Translations under genes and position numbers: made by a program
Notes under the pieces: generated by a model
The model's database searches: none
Told to the model about the DNA's origin: nothing
Seen by the model: only the letters and a program-made list of their open reading frames with translations
NCBI GenBank assembly: GCA_018110985.1
Contig: JAGAWT010000031.1
Span: 24,491-88,490 of the forward strand
DNA from: Oscillospiraceae bacterium
GTDB lineage: Bacteria; Bacillota; Clostridia; Oscillospirales; Ruminococcaceae
Length of the DNA stretch: 64,000 nt
Reading direction: 5' to 3'
Shown here: piece after piece, positions 1-8,406 of the stretch
Position numbering within the stretch: the first letter of the stretch is position 1
Layout of the letters: every line of letters begins with the position of its first letter

Positions 1-776
1 TTCTCCCCGTGACCCTCATAATCGGAAACAGATTTGGCAGCCTCCGCCATGGAGCTCAGGAAAACATTCTGGTTGGTAAGTACGGCGGACATATCTATGG
101 GCGGTGTCTTGAAAACTCCGCCGCTGTGTATGCGCACCTTTCCCTCTCTTGAAGCTATGCCGATGGAGATATTCTTCAGCGCACCGCCGAAGCCGCCCAT
201 GGGGTGCCCCTTGAAGTGGGACAGCACCAGAACGGAATCATAGTCTGCCAGGTTTTTCCCTACCCAGTTTTCCTTCAGGTAGGTGCCGCCCTCCACGGGG
301 AGCACCATGTAGCCGTCCCTGTCCATTATGTCCACTTCGGCTATATCCGTAAAGCCGTGTTCCTTTGCCACCTGCATATGGACTTCCGTCTCCGCACGCT
401 TTGAGCCGCCGTAGGCGGTGTTGCACTCTATAATGGTGCCGTCCACGCTCTGCACCAGGTCTTTTATAAGGTCGGGAGAAAGGTAGTTGGGGTTCCCCGC
501 TTCACCTGTGGAGAGCTTTACTCCCACCTTTCCCGGCAGCACGCGTCCCGGCGCCTCATATGCCTTCATAAGCCCTTCGGGGCTTATATCCGTGGTGTAG
601 TAAACGGTGGAATATCCCCCGTATTCCCTGCCTTCCCTCTCCATATCATGTATGTTGTAGGGCTTGTAGGTCTCCGGCTCATACCTCATATGAAGTGAAT
701 ATGCCACGCCGCAGGCGGCTGTAAGTGCTGCCAGAGCACCCAACACCACCCCAATGGTCTTCGTGCTTTTTTTCAT
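1..776 (-). CDS. DUF362 domain protein, 3' end cut off by window edge
   Basis: Open reading frame of 258 codons that runs off the left edge without a stop, so the C-terminus is missing. It begins MKKSTKTIG after an AAAGGAGATAAGG ribosome site. Residues 7-27 are hydrophobic and include a possible but non-canonical lipobox (LTAAC), so export and membrane anchoring are likely. The body reads as the DUF362 family: a VKLSTGE stretch, an IIECNTAYGGS stretch and a LSHFKGHPMGGFGGALKN stretch are typical of it. DUF362 proteins are often annotated as iron-sulfur or uncharacterised proteins, and no biochemical role is assigned here. The upstream region contains the TTACCACA cluster. Confidence 0.8.
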   Translation of the reverse strand, partial: MKKSTKTIGVVLGALAALTAACGVAYSLHMRYEPETYKPYNIHDMEREGREYGGYSTVYYTTDISPEGLMKAYEAPGRVLPGKVGVKLSTGEAGNPNYLSPDLIKDLVQSVDGTIIECNTAYGGSKRAETEVHMQVAKEHGFTDIAEVDIMDRDGYMVLPVEGGTYLKENWVGKNLADYDSVLVLSHFKGHPMGGFGGALKNISIGIASREGKVRIHSGGVFKTPPIDMSAVLTNQNVFLSSMAEAAKSVSDYEGHGE

Positions 777-850
777 CCTTATCTCCTTTTTCCGCTTTTC
801 CCACACCGGGACAGACGGATCCGTTTCCTATGTGCGGCAGATCCCCTTCG

Positions 851-1145
851 TTTTTTACCACAATTTTTGATTTTTACCACAGCTTTTCCCGCTCCTGTAA
901 AGGCTTTGAGGGGAATGTGGTAAAATTTCCGATAAAAACTCTTATATCTTTCTTTTTTTATTTTTTCTTTAAGTAAGAAAAAAACAATAAATAATTACCA
1001 CATTACACTGACAACCCGCATCATGAAGCCAAAAACAGTGTGGTAAAATTCGTTTTGGGTCTTACCACATATTTTCCGAAAGCCGCTATACATCGGGCTT
1101 TGAGTGTGGTAAAATTCGTGACCTGTTTTTACCACATTTACCACA
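851..1145. repeat. Cluster of nine TTACCACA/TGTGGTAA motifs
   Basis: The AT-rich gap between the DUF362 gene and mgtE holds nine copies of the octamer TTACCACA or its complement, mostly extended to TTTTACCACA. They lie at 851-862, 871-881, 916-925 (inverted), 993-1002, 1039-1048 (inverted), 1062-1069, 1105-1114 (inverted), 1126-1136 and 1137-1145. Two adjacent units (from 1039 and from 1105) share TGTGGTAAAATTCG and then an opposing copy. The density suggests binding sites for one regulator acting on the DUF362 gene. No terminator with a T-run is evident in the gap. Confidence 0.7.
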
Positions 1146-1149
1146 TCCC

Positions 1150-2508
1150 CTATTTCAGCACCGCCATGGCTATACTGAAATAAAGCAGTGTGGAGAAGCT
1201 GTCCACTATGGTGGAGAGCAGAGGGGCGGACATGATGGCAGGGTCTGCCTTCAGCTTTTTTGCCGCCATGGGCAGGACACATCCGAGAAGATTTGCAAGC
1301 ACCATGGTGCCTATGAGGGTAACTGACACTATCCCCGCTATGACGGGATCGTGGTAGAAGATCATTATCCTGATGAAATTCACCGCAGCCAGTGCCGTAC
1401 TGCATATGCCCGCAATGCCCAGTTCTTTCAGGATGACCGCAAAGAAATCCTTGGGGCGTATCTCATCTACCGCCATGCCCTGAATGACCATGGAAGATGA
1501 CTGGGAGCCGCAGTTTCCGCCGGTGCCCGTCAGCATGGGCAGGAACGCCACAAGCAGGGGGACTGCGGCTATCTGTGCCTCGAACTGCCCCGTGATAAAG
1601 CCTGTGATGGTGGCAGAGAGCATAAGCACCAGCAGCCACACTATCCTGTTGCCGGCGTGACGGAAAACTCCCGTCTTGAAATAGCCTTCCTCGTAGGGGC
1701 TGATAGCGCTCATTCGGGCGATATCCTCGGCGTTTTCCTCACGCATAACGTCCATGATGTCATCGAAGGTGATGATCCCCACGATGCGCTCCTCGTTGTC
1801 AACCACCGGGACTGCCGCCAGGTCGTGCTTCGAGAAAAGGTTCGCCACCGACTCCCTGTCCTCGTGGACGGGGACGGAGAGCACATTGCTGTCCATTACG
1901 TTTTCTATGAGCTCATCATCGTCCGCCACCACAAGATCCAGCAGCGACACACTGCCTATCAGCCTTTTCCTGTCGGTAACATAGCAGGTGTAGACCGTCT
2001 CCTTGACTATGCCTACGGCTCTTATGCGCTCCATAGCCTCAAATACGGTATCATCACGGCGGAAATAGACATACTCCGTGGTCATGATGGAACCCGCACT
2101 GTCCTCGGGGTATTTGAGCAGCTCGTTTATCTGCTTTCTCTTTTCGGGATCCGCATTTTTGAGTATCCTCTGCACCACGTTTGCGGGCATATCCTCTATG
2201 ATGTCCACCGTATCATCAAGGTACAGCTCATCCAGCACCGCCTTCAGCTCCCTGTCGGAAAAGGCGTTGATGAGGGTGACCTGCATATCGTTATCCATAA
2301 AGGTGAACACCTCTGCCGCAGTGTCCTTCGGCAGGATGCGGAACATAAGCGTAAGCTCCTTTTCGGAAAAGCTGTCGCCCTTTTCGGAAAGCTCCCCGAA
2401 AAGCTCAGCCGTGTCTGCGGGCATCATTTCCCCGAGAGCGGCTTTCAGCTCCGCAAAGCTCCTTTTTTCAATGAGCTCTGCGGCTCTCTTCATATCAAGT
2501 ATCTCCAT
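1150..2508 (-). CDS. mgtE: Magnesium transporter MgtE (second of a tandem pair)
   Basis: MgtE-family Mg2+ channel/transporter of the cytoplasmic membrane, 452 aa, the usual full length. Residues about 1-130 form the acidic MgtE_N superhelical domain and about 135-260 the paired CBS domains that sense Mg2+ in the characterised family. From about 285 on come the five pore helices, with GTGGNCGSQ and MSAPLLSTIVDS; the last motif contains the conserved pore aspartate. The upstream mgtE copy ends 12 bp before this start, so the two are co-transcribed. The paralogues are closely similar throughout, which points to a tandem duplication. Confidence 0.95.
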   Translation of the reverse strand: MEILDMKRAAELIEKRSFAELKAALGEMMPADTAELFGELSEKGDSFSEKELTLMFRILPKDTAAEVFTFMDNDMQVTLINAFSDRELKAVLDELYLDDTVDIIEDMPANVVQRILKNADPEKRKQINELLKYPEDSAGSIMTTEYVYFRRDDTVFEAMERIRAVGIVKETVYTCYVTDRKRLIGSVSLLDLVVADDDELIENVMDSNVLSVPVHEDRESVANLFSKHDLAAVPVVDNEERIVGIITFDDIMDVMREENAEDIARMSAISPYEEGYFKTGVFRHAGNRIVWLLVLMLSATITGFITGQFEAQIAAVPLLVAFLPMLTGTGGNCGSQSSSMVIQGMAVDEIRPKDFFAVILKELGIAGICSTALAAVNFIRIMIFYHDPVIAGIVSVTLIGTMVLANLLGCVLPMAAKKLKADPAIMSAPLLSTIVDSFSTLLYFSIAMAVLK

Positions 2509-2520
2509 GCTCAGCCCCCC

Positions 2521-3885
2521 TTAAAAAGCCATCAGCTTTGAGGCAAAGCTGAAAAAGATAAGGGTGGAGCAGCTGTCCACCAGCGTGGAGAGCAGCGGAG
2601 CGGACATAATGGCAGGGTCTATCCCCAGCCGCTTTGCAAGCATGGGGAGCACGCATCCCAGCAGCTTTGAGAGTATGACCGTACACACCAGCGCCACCGA
2701 GACCACCGCCGCCAGCAGGGGGTTTTTGTAGAAAAGCATTATCCTGCCGAAATTGACGGCAGCCAGCACCGCCGCACATATTATGGCGACCCTGAATTCC
2801 TTGAACACCACCCTGAAAAAGTCCTTCGGCTGTATCTCCTCCACCGCCATTCCCTGTATGATAAGGGAGGAGGTCTGGGAGCCGCAGTTTCCGCCGGTGT
2901 CGGTGAGCATGGGCATGAACGCCACAAGCAGTGGTATGGAGGCTATGAGAGCCTCAAAGTGGTTGGTGATGGCGCCTGTTATGGTGGCGGAGAGCATAAG
3001 TATCAGCAGCCACGGCATACGCTTTGCGGCGTGCTTGAAGATGCTCGTATCGAAATAATTCCCTTCAACGGGGACCACGGCGCTCATCATTGCCATATCC
3101 TCTGCGTTTTCCTCACGCATAACGTCCATGACGTCGTCGAAGGTGATGATACCCAGTATCCTGTCCTCATCGTCCACCACGGGAACGGCTGCAAGGTCGT
3201 GCTTTGAGAAAAGGTTTGCCACCTTTTCCTGGTCCTCATGGGAGCGCACGCTGATGACAGTGGTATCCATTACATTCTTTATCAGCTCGTTCGCATCTGC
3301 CACCACAAGATCCAGCAGAGATACTGACCCTATGAGCTTTTTCTGCTCCGTCACATAACAGGTGTAGACCGTTTCCTTCACTATGCCTACCGCCTTTATG
3401 CGGGTCAGCGCCTCCTTTACGGTGTCGGTGCCGTAAAAATACACAAACTCCGTTGTCATGATGGAGCCTGCGCTGTCGTCCGGGTATTTCAGCAGTTCGT
3501 TTATCTGCTTTCTTTTTTCCTTGTCTGCCACCTTCAGTATCCTTGTGACCACATTTGCGGGCATATCCTCTATCATGTCCACGGTGTCATCAAGGTACAG
3601 CTCATCCAGAACGGCTGAAAGCTCCCTGTCGGAAAAGCCGTTGATGAGCATTATCTGCAGGTCTGCATCCATATAGGCAAAAACATCCGCAGCCAGATCC
3701 TTGGGAAGGATGCGGAAGGTAAGGGTGAGCTCCTTTTCGCCGAAATCCTCTCTTTCGTCGGACAGCTCCCCAAAAAGTGCGGCAATATCCGCAGGCATGA
3801 GCTCCGACAGGAATTTTCTGAGCTCGGCAAATCCCTTTGCCTTGAGCAGACCTATCACAAGCTCCGGTGTTACTATTCCTTTCAT
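2521..3885 (-). CDS. mgtE: Magnesium transporter MgtE (first of a tandem pair)
   Basis: Second MgtE paralogue, 454 aa, with the same order of MgtE_N domain, CBS pair and five C-terminal membrane helices; GTGGNCGSQ here reads DTGGNCGSQ. Both copies keep the full domain set, so neither looks degenerate. The start ATG follows an AAAAGGGG ribosome site 7 bp upstream, and that site lies inside a hairpin of the leader described separately. The partner copy follows after 12 bp. A pair of Mg2+ channels could form heteromers or differ in affinity; the sequence does not show which. Confidence 0.95.
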   Translation of the reverse strand: MKGIVTPELVIGLLKAKGFAELRKFLSELMPADIAALFGELSDEREDFGEKELTLTFRILPKDLAADVFAYMDADLQIMLINGFSDRELSAVLDELYLDDTVDMIEDMPANVVTRILKVADKEKRKQINELLKYPDDSAGSIMTTEFVYFYGTDTVKEALTRIKAVGIVKETVYTCYVTEQKKLIGSVSLLDLVVADANELIKNVMDTTVISVRSHEDQEKVANLFSKHDLAAVPVVDDEDRILGIITFDDVMDVMREENAEDMAMMSAVVPVEGNYFDTSIFKHAAKRMPWLLILMLSATITGAITNHFEALIASIPLLVAFMPMLTDTGGNCGSQTSSLIIQGMAVEEIQPKDFFRVVFKEFRVAIICAAVLAAVNFGRIMLFYKNPLLAAVVSVALVCTVILSKLLGCVLPMLAKRLGIDPAIMSAPLLSTLVDSCSTLIFFSFASKLMAF

Positions 3886-3892
3886 GATCTGA

Positions 3893-4062
3893 CCCCTTTT
3901 CCGTTTGATATCAAAAAGGGGCGCAGTAGAACAAAGCCTTACTCAGAGCACAAAGCCCGCCGATCCATCAGGACCGTAAAGCATGGCAGGCCTTGCAGCA
4001 AAACAAAAGTGAGTATACTTCGGGGAACTGCGCCGCTGTTGGTACTGTCCATATACTCACTT
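3893..4062 (-). promoter_or_regulatory. Structured mgtE leader, candidate Mg2+-responsive RNA switch
   Basis: Read as RNA (minus strand), the leader has an 11-bp helix AAGTGAGTATA/TATACTCACTT (4062-4052 with 4017-4007). A second helix pairs CAAGGCCTGCC with GGCGGGCTTTG using two wobble pairs. A final hairpin pairs CCCCTTTTT (3921-3913) with GAAAAGGGG (3901-3893) and buries the mgtE ribosome site. GGCGCAG in the loop of the first helix (4034-4028) is perfectly complementary to CTGCGCC (3926-3920), which overlaps the SD-sequestering arm by two bases, so the two pairings compete. I do not see the M-box consensus. Function is inferred. Confidence 0.5.
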
Positions 4063-4115
4063 CCTTTATCAGATGATCCCGCCGCCCTGAGGGCTGCGGC
4101 CGGCTGCTTCAAAGA

Positions 4116-4541
4116 TCACATTCTATTCTTAAGTATCATAAATACAGTATACAAAGAGATCAGCCAGAACGCCACAGCTGTATAAAGATACCTCTTCTCC
4201 GCTTTTTTTGCAATGGGGTCGTAAATGCCCCTGCGGGGATCCTCCGGGTCTATCATCAGTTCCACCGTGTCACCGTTTTGGGGATGGAGCGACCCGCCCG
4301 TATAAACACGGTTGTTCCCGCTTATCGTTTCGGATCCCAGGGTAAAGGTATAGGAGCAGTTATATTCACGGCTCCTGCCGTAGCCCCTGCGGTCAAAGCC
4401 TATGCACATACCGGTCACGGGAACGGTGCAGCGTTTTCTCAGCTCCACTGTCTCAAAATACTTTATGATGTGCCATACACCCATGCCGATCAGCACGAGC
4501 AGTCCGATAATACCCACCAGGTATTCACTGATCCACGCCAT
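4116..4541 (-). CDS. DUF3592-like membrane protein
   Basis: A 141-aa protein with one hydrophobic helix near residues 8-27, a soluble beta-rich middle and a second helix near 118-136, the layout of DUF3592 proteins. The middle has GTxVELMIDPEDPRRG-like text, as in that family. Function is unknown. The start overlaps the 3' end of the zinc-ribbon gene by 17 bp, indicating translational coupling at the end of the sirtuin-nadC operon. Confidence 0.7.
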   Translation of the reverse strand: MAWISEYLVGIIGLLVLIGMGVWHIIKYFETVELRKRCTVPVTGMCIGFDRRGYGRSREYNCSYTFTLGSETISGNNRVYTGGSLHPQNGDTVELMIDPEDPRRGIYDPIAKKAEKRYLYTAVAFWLISLYTVFMILKNRM

Positions 4542-5706
4542 ATCCTATGTCTATGCTCCCCGGCTCTATCTGCCTGCCGTTCGCCCTGAGGGTGATCTTC
4601 CTGATGTCCTCCGCTTTTATGCCGCATTCCTTTTCAAGGGCGGCCGTTCCGAAAAACGCTCTTCCCTCTGTGTTGTCGTATTCCTCCGGCTCTGCGGTAT
4701 ACTCACTGCTGCCGTCCCACAGGATAACAGCCATGGGTACAGCATCCGCCGCAGGCTCCATTTTGTAGGTGACGGTGATGCCGCCCTCAGGAGAAAGCGT
4801 TCCCTCAGGCTCTATCTCTGCGAAAACATCAAGACCCATCGCCTTATCGTACATGGGCTCATAGGACTTCAAAACAGGCTCTGCCGCCGCTTTTTCCGTC
4901 TTTTCGGACTTTTTGCTGTCCTTTTTGTCCTTCTTATCCTTTTTGTCCTTTTTATCGGACTTTTCCGGGCCCTTGTCCTTAACGGCGCTTTCTGCCTCTG
5001 TCGAGACAGAGGATGCAGGAGCGTCCTCGTTCACTCTGTTCCCCCGCAGCAGCATGATGCCGGCTATAACGCCGCCCACCACCAGCACCGCCGCCGCAAT
5101 GGCGATCATCAGCACCGCAGACGGCTTTTTTTCCTCGTCCGTGTCCTCGCTCCACCCGAAGGAGGAGAAGGAATCGTCGTTTTTCTCCCCGTGGCTCCTC
5201 TGAGCCCCGGATGAATTGGCGGGTGCCACGGTCACAGGCCTTTCGTCACGGACTTTCGGCTTTGACGGCTTCGGCGGTGCGCCAAGGTCTTCAAGCACCG
5301 GCATTGCGGGCATCATTTCCTCATGGTGTACCTTCTTCGGTCTGTCCGGGGTGATATCCGCCTCCAGCTCCCCGCCGCTCACCTTGTCCGAGACAAGGGA
5401 GGAGGGTGCCGCATCCTCCGCCTTTACATCCTCTTCGCTCTCATCCCCGCTGCCCTCCAGCAGCTTCGCCTTGTCCTTCGGCGACATACTGTCGGAAAGA
5501 GCATCCTGTTCGTCGGAGAGCCTTTCGAGAGAGGGGTCTCCCACCGCTGCAGCCGCCTTGTCGGAGGCGACGTTCACGGAAGTGCCTATATCCTCGTCGA
5601 ATACATCCTCTGTTTTGTAAGCATCAAAAACCACAGCAGCGCCGCAGGAACGGCAGTACTTCGAGCCGGGAAAAAGTTCGGCGCCGCAGCTTGAACACTT
5701 GGGCAT
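4525..5706 (-). CDS. Zinc-ribbon membrane protein with Lys-rich linker
   Basis: A 393-aa protein of unknown function. It opens with a zinc ribbon (CSSCG, residues 4-8, and CRSCG, 18-22). An acidic, proline-rich disordered region follows to about residue 190, then one membrane helix near 198-220 (AAAVLVVGGVIAGIMLL), a highly charged DKKDKKDKK linker, and a C-terminal beta domain. The topology suggests a cytoplasmic ribbon and an external domain. It starts 3 bp after the epimerase gene and overlaps the DUF3592 gene downstream, so the three are one transcript. The Lys/Asp repeats are low-complexity and say little about function. Confidence 0.75.
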   Translation of the reverse strand: MPKCSSCGAELFPGSKYCRSCGAAVVFDAYKTEDVFDEDIGTSVNVASDKAAAAVGDPSLERLSDEQDALSDSMSPKDKAKLLEGSGDESEEDVKAEDAAPSSLVSDKVSGGELEADITPDRPKKVHHEEMMPAMPVLEDLGAPPKPSKPKVRDERPVTVAPANSSGAQRSHGEKNDDSFSSFGWSEDTDEEKKPSAVLMIAIAAAVLVVGGVIAGIMLLRGNRVNEDAPASSVSTEAESAVKDKGPEKSDKKDKKDKKDKKDSKKSEKTEKAAAEPVLKSYEPMYDKAMGLDVFAEIEPEGTLSPEGGITVTYKMEPAADAVPMAVILWDGSSEYTAEPEEYDNTEGRAFFGTAALEKECGIKAEDIRKITLRANGRQIEPGSIDIGYGVDQ

Positions 5707-5709
5707 ATC

Positions 5710-6705
5710 CTATCCTCTTGTAAAAAATCTCTGTACCGCTGTGTAGCTCTCCCCGGGGGAAAGCTCCTCATATCCGCTCACATCTGCGGGAACATCCATA
5801 TTGGGGGCATTTACCTGTGCTGTCATGGGCTCCGGGCAGAAATAGCCCATAAAGCCCTCATGGTTCCAGATTATCCAGAACTTGTAGTGTCCGTCCACTT
5901 CATTGAGGATCTGTCTGCCGCTTGCAGTGTCGGAAACGATCACTCCTCTGAATCCGTCCAGTTCGCCGCCTGTGTACATATCATTGCAGATGTCCGTAAG
6001 CACGGGACACTTGCCCGTAAGGTACTCCCTGTCATAATCGCTGAGCTCTCTTACGGTGCCGTCAGGCAGCCAGCGGGTCTTGTCAAAGGAGATATATTCC
6101 TTTGCAGGCACCCTGAGCCTTACATCCTCCTGCCTTGCGCCCTTTACAAAGGGGGCATTGACGGTGGTGTGGGTGGCAAAGGAAACAGGCAGCCTTTTGC
6201 CGCTCCTGTTGGTAAGGGTCACCCTGTGGGAAAGGCCTGCGGGAGAAAGCTCATAGTCTATGTTCAGAACGAAATCCAGCGGCAGGAACTCAAAGAACTC
6301 ATCCTTTTCGTCAAACTCGAAGGTCGTCCCCAGGTAAGCCGTATCCCCCTTTGCCTCGCACCTTGTCACCCTATGGGCTCTCTTGTGTACGAAGCCGTGG
6401 ATATGGTTGCCGAAAGCGGTCTCGTTCACGGGCAGGTGATAGACCGCATCCGATGTGCGGAGAACACCGCCGTCAAAGCGGTTGGGAAGGTAGAGAGTGG
6501 GGAGCCCCCATATCTCGGGAGAACCCATGATATCCTCCGCAGTTGCAGCCTCACTGTACCTGAACACCTCTATGTCACGCTCCGTATCAAAGAACCTGAC
6601 ACAATTTGAGCCCCATGCGGGGACGATGACTGCGGTATAGCTGCCGCTTTTCAGTTCGACGGCATCATAGCCCTTGAAGCTTGAAGAATTGACGGATGCG
6701 CCCAT
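5710..6705 (-). CDS. Aldose 1-epimerase (galactose mutarotase) family protein
   Basis: A 331-aa protein of the aldose-1-epimerase fold, which interconverts sugar anomers in characterised members. Supporting stretches are VPAWGSNCVRFF near residue 30, LYLPNRFDGG with a nearby GNHIHGFVH that supplies the catalytic-type histidine, and a later VSFATHTTVNAPF. The exact substrate cannot be read. The start has a GGGAGG site nine bases upstream. It sits between nadC and the zinc-ribbon gene in one leftward operon with no obvious metabolic link. Confidence 0.8.
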   Translation of the reverse strand: MGASVNSSSFKGYDAVELKSGSYTAVIVPAWGSNCVRFFDTERDIEVFRYSEAATAEDIMGSPEIWGLPTLYLPNRFDGGVLRTSDAVYHLPVNETAFGNHIHGFVHKRAHRVTRCEAKGDTAYLGTTFEFDEKDEFFEFLPLDFVLNIDYELSPAGLSHRVTLTNRSGKRLPVSFATHTTVNAPFVKGARQEDVRLRVPAKEYISFDKTRWLPDGTVRELSDYDREYLTGKCPVLTDICNDMYTGGELDGFRGVIVSDTASGRQILNEVDGHYKFWIIWNHEGFMGYFCPEPMTAQVNAPNMDVPADVSGYEELSPGESYTAVQRFFTRG

Positions 6706-6723
6706 TTTAAGCTGCCTCCCTGT

Positions 6724-7563
6724 TTATTTTCTTATTTTGAGAGAAATATCGAATGCCTTTACCGAGTGAGTCAATGCCCCGGAGGATATTATATCCACTC
6801 CCGTGGCGCTCACCCTTTCGACAGTCTCTATGTCTATATTGCCGGATGCCTCCAGTATGGCTCTGCCGTCGCAGACCTCCACACAGTGAGCCATTTCCTC
6901 CACGCTCATGTTGTCCAGCATGATGACTTCCACACCGCACTCTATGGCCTCCAGCATATCCGCCTCGGTGCGGGCCTCCACCTCTATCTTCGCCATGTGT
7001 CCCAGAGACGCCCTCAGAGCCTCCACAGCCGGGGTGATGCCGCCGTAGGCATCTATGTGGTTGTCCTTCAGCATAGCCGCATCGGACAGGTTGAAGCGAT
7101 GGTTGAAGCCTCCGCCGCAGAGCACTGCGTATTTCTGGAGAGCACGCAGACCGGGAAGTGTCTTTCTGGTGTCAACTATGCGGGCATGGCCTGTCCTTCC
7201 CGCAGCCTTTACCAGCCTGTTGGTGGCGGTCGCTACGCCGCTCATGTGGCAAAGCAGGTTCAGAGCCGTTCTCTCACCTTTCAGGATGGTGGCGGTTCTG
7301 CCCTTTATCCTTGCGATGATATTGCCCTTTTTCACGTCTTCACCGTCGTTTATCAGCTTTTCGGTGACCATTTCGGGATCCAGGAGCTCAAAGGTGTGCA
7401 GAGCCGCATCAACACCTGCCGCAACGCCCTCCGCCTTTGACACGAACTCCGCTGTGCTCATGTCATCCCCCGCAATGAGAAGATCCGTTGCAAGGTCGAT
7501 GTAGTTTATATCCTCTTGTATAGCTCTTTTGATGACATCATCTATATAAAACTGTGGCAGCAT
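6724..7563 (-). CDS. nadC: Nicotinate-nucleotide pyrophosphorylase (carboxylating)
   Basis: Quinolinate phosphoribosyltransferase, 279 aa, full length. It converts quinolinate and PRPP to nicotinate mononucleotide in de novo NAD synthesis. Visible family motifs are GERTALNLLCHMSGVAT (about 95-111), the RIVDTRKTLPGLRALQKYAV stretch (about 128-147), GGGFNHRFNLSD, and the C-terminal EASGNID. The start is preceded by CAGGAGG. It follows the sirtuin gene by 15 bp; an NAD-consuming enzyme and an NAD-making enzyme are thus co-transcribed. nadA and nadB are not in the window. Confidence 0.97.
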   Translation of the reverse strand: MLPQFYIDDVIKRAIQEDINYIDLATDLLIAGDDMSTAEFVSKAEGVAAGVDAALHTFELLDPEMVTEKLINDGEDVKKGNIIARIKGRTATILKGERTALNLLCHMSGVATATNRLVKAAGRTGHARIVDTRKTLPGLRALQKYAVLCGGGFNHRFNLSDAAMLKDNHIDAYGGITPAVEALRASLGHMAKIEVEARTEADMLEAIECGVEVIMLDNMSVEEMAHCVEVCDGRAILEASGNIDIETVERVSATGVDIISSGALTHSVKAFDISLKIRK

Positions 7564-7578
7564 ATTTTCCTCCGCAGG

Positions 7579-8310
7579 TCAGGGATTGACACAATGGTCA
7601 AGGGTCTCGCCGATGGATGCGTTTATGAGCAGGTCGGCACGGTCGTCAAAGCCGGTGGAACTCTTGTTTATCAGCACCAGCTTGTGTCCGTTGTAGTAGT
7701 TGATAAGTCCGCTGGCGGGGTACACCGAAAGGGATGTGCCGCCTATTATGAGCATATCGCAGTTTTCTATCGCCTCTACCGAAGCATTGACTATGCTCTG
7801 GTCAAGCCCCTCCTGATAGAGCACCACATCGGGCTTGAGAAGCCGTCCGCACTCGCTGCATCCGGGGATGCCGTCATAGTCCTTCACATAGCGGGCATCG
7901 TGCATCTTGCCGCAGTTCACGCAGTAGTTCCTGTGTACAGAGCCGTGGAGCTCATAAACCGTCTTTGAGCCCGCCATCTGGTGGAGCCCGTCTATATTCT
8001 GGGTGACCACCGCTTTCAGCTTTCCCATCTCCTCCAGCTTTGCAAGCGCCAGATGAGCTTTGTTCGGCTTTGCGTCAAGGTTCAGCAGCTTATCCTTGTA
8101 GAACTCGTAGAAATCGCCCACATTATTGCAGAAAAAGCTGTGGCTGAGTATAGTCTCCGGAGGATACTTGTACTTCATATTGTAAAGACCGTCAACGCTC
8201 CTGAAATCGGGTATACCGCTCTCGGTGGATACTCCGGCGCCCCCGAAAAACACTATATTATCGGAAGCCTGTATCCATTCCTTCAAGGTTTCCACATTCT
8301 GAGTAGACAT
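7579..8310 (-). CDS. cobB: NAD-dependent protein deacylase, Sir2 family
   Basis: Sirtuin of 243 aa. Sirtuins remove acyl groups from lysines at the expense of NAD, releasing nicotinamide and O-acyl-ADP-ribose. The NAD-binding motif GAGVSTESGIPDFRS is at about residues 24-38, TQNIDGLHQMAG near 105, and the zinc site uses CVNC and CSEC. The catalytic histidine lies in YELHGS. It is the first gene of the operon with nadC and has its own sigma-A-type promoter at 8359-8387. Confidence 0.95.
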   Translation of the reverse strand: MSTQNVETLKEWIQASDNIVFFGGAGVSTESGIPDFRSVDGLYNMKYKYPPETILSHSFFCNNVGDFYEFYKDKLLNLDAKPNKAHLALAKLEEMGKLKAVVTQNIDGLHQMAGSKTVYELHGSVHRNYCVNCGKMHDARYVKDYDGIPGCSECGRLLKPDVVLYQEGLDQSIVNASVEAIENCDMLIIGGTSLSVYPASGLINYYNGHKLVLINKSSTGFDDRADLLINASIGETLDHCVNP

Positions 8311-8358
8311 ATCTGTCCTCCGTTTCCTGTATTTCAGCGATAATACTGCATATTAACG

Positions 8359-8387
8359 ATTATATCACACTTTTTCTTTAAAGTCAA
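8359..8387 (-). promoter_or_regulatory. Sigma-A-type promoter of the sirtuin-nadC operon
   Basis: On the minus strand: TTGACT (8387-8382), 17 bp, TATAAT (8364-8359), 49 bp before the sirtuin start codon. The left target duplication of the mobile unit (8397-8406) begins only 9 bp upstream of the -35 box, so the insertion replaced whatever lay further upstream. Confidence 0.75.
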
Positions 8388-8396
8388 CATTTTTTT

Positions 8397-8406
8397 GCCC
8401 CTGCAC
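8397..8406 (+). repeat. Target-site duplication, left copy
   Basis: GCCCCTGCAC immediately outside the left terminal repeat; identical to 10592-10601. Confidence 0.85.

Noticed and set aside
851..1145. DnaA-box cluster or replication origin
   Set aside because: The motif TTTACCACA differs from TTATCCACA at two central positions, all nine copies share that difference, and no replication gene is adjacent.
3893..4115. M-box (ykoK) Mg2+ riboswitch
   Set aside because: The hallmark GGUGAGGCUCC and GACGCC-AUGGGUC segments could not be found on the minus strand, so the leader is reported only as a structured candidate.
4900..4975. Functional tandem repeat in DNA
   Set aside because: The repeat encodes a low-complexity Lys/Asp linker of the zinc-ribbon membrane protein and needs no other explanation.
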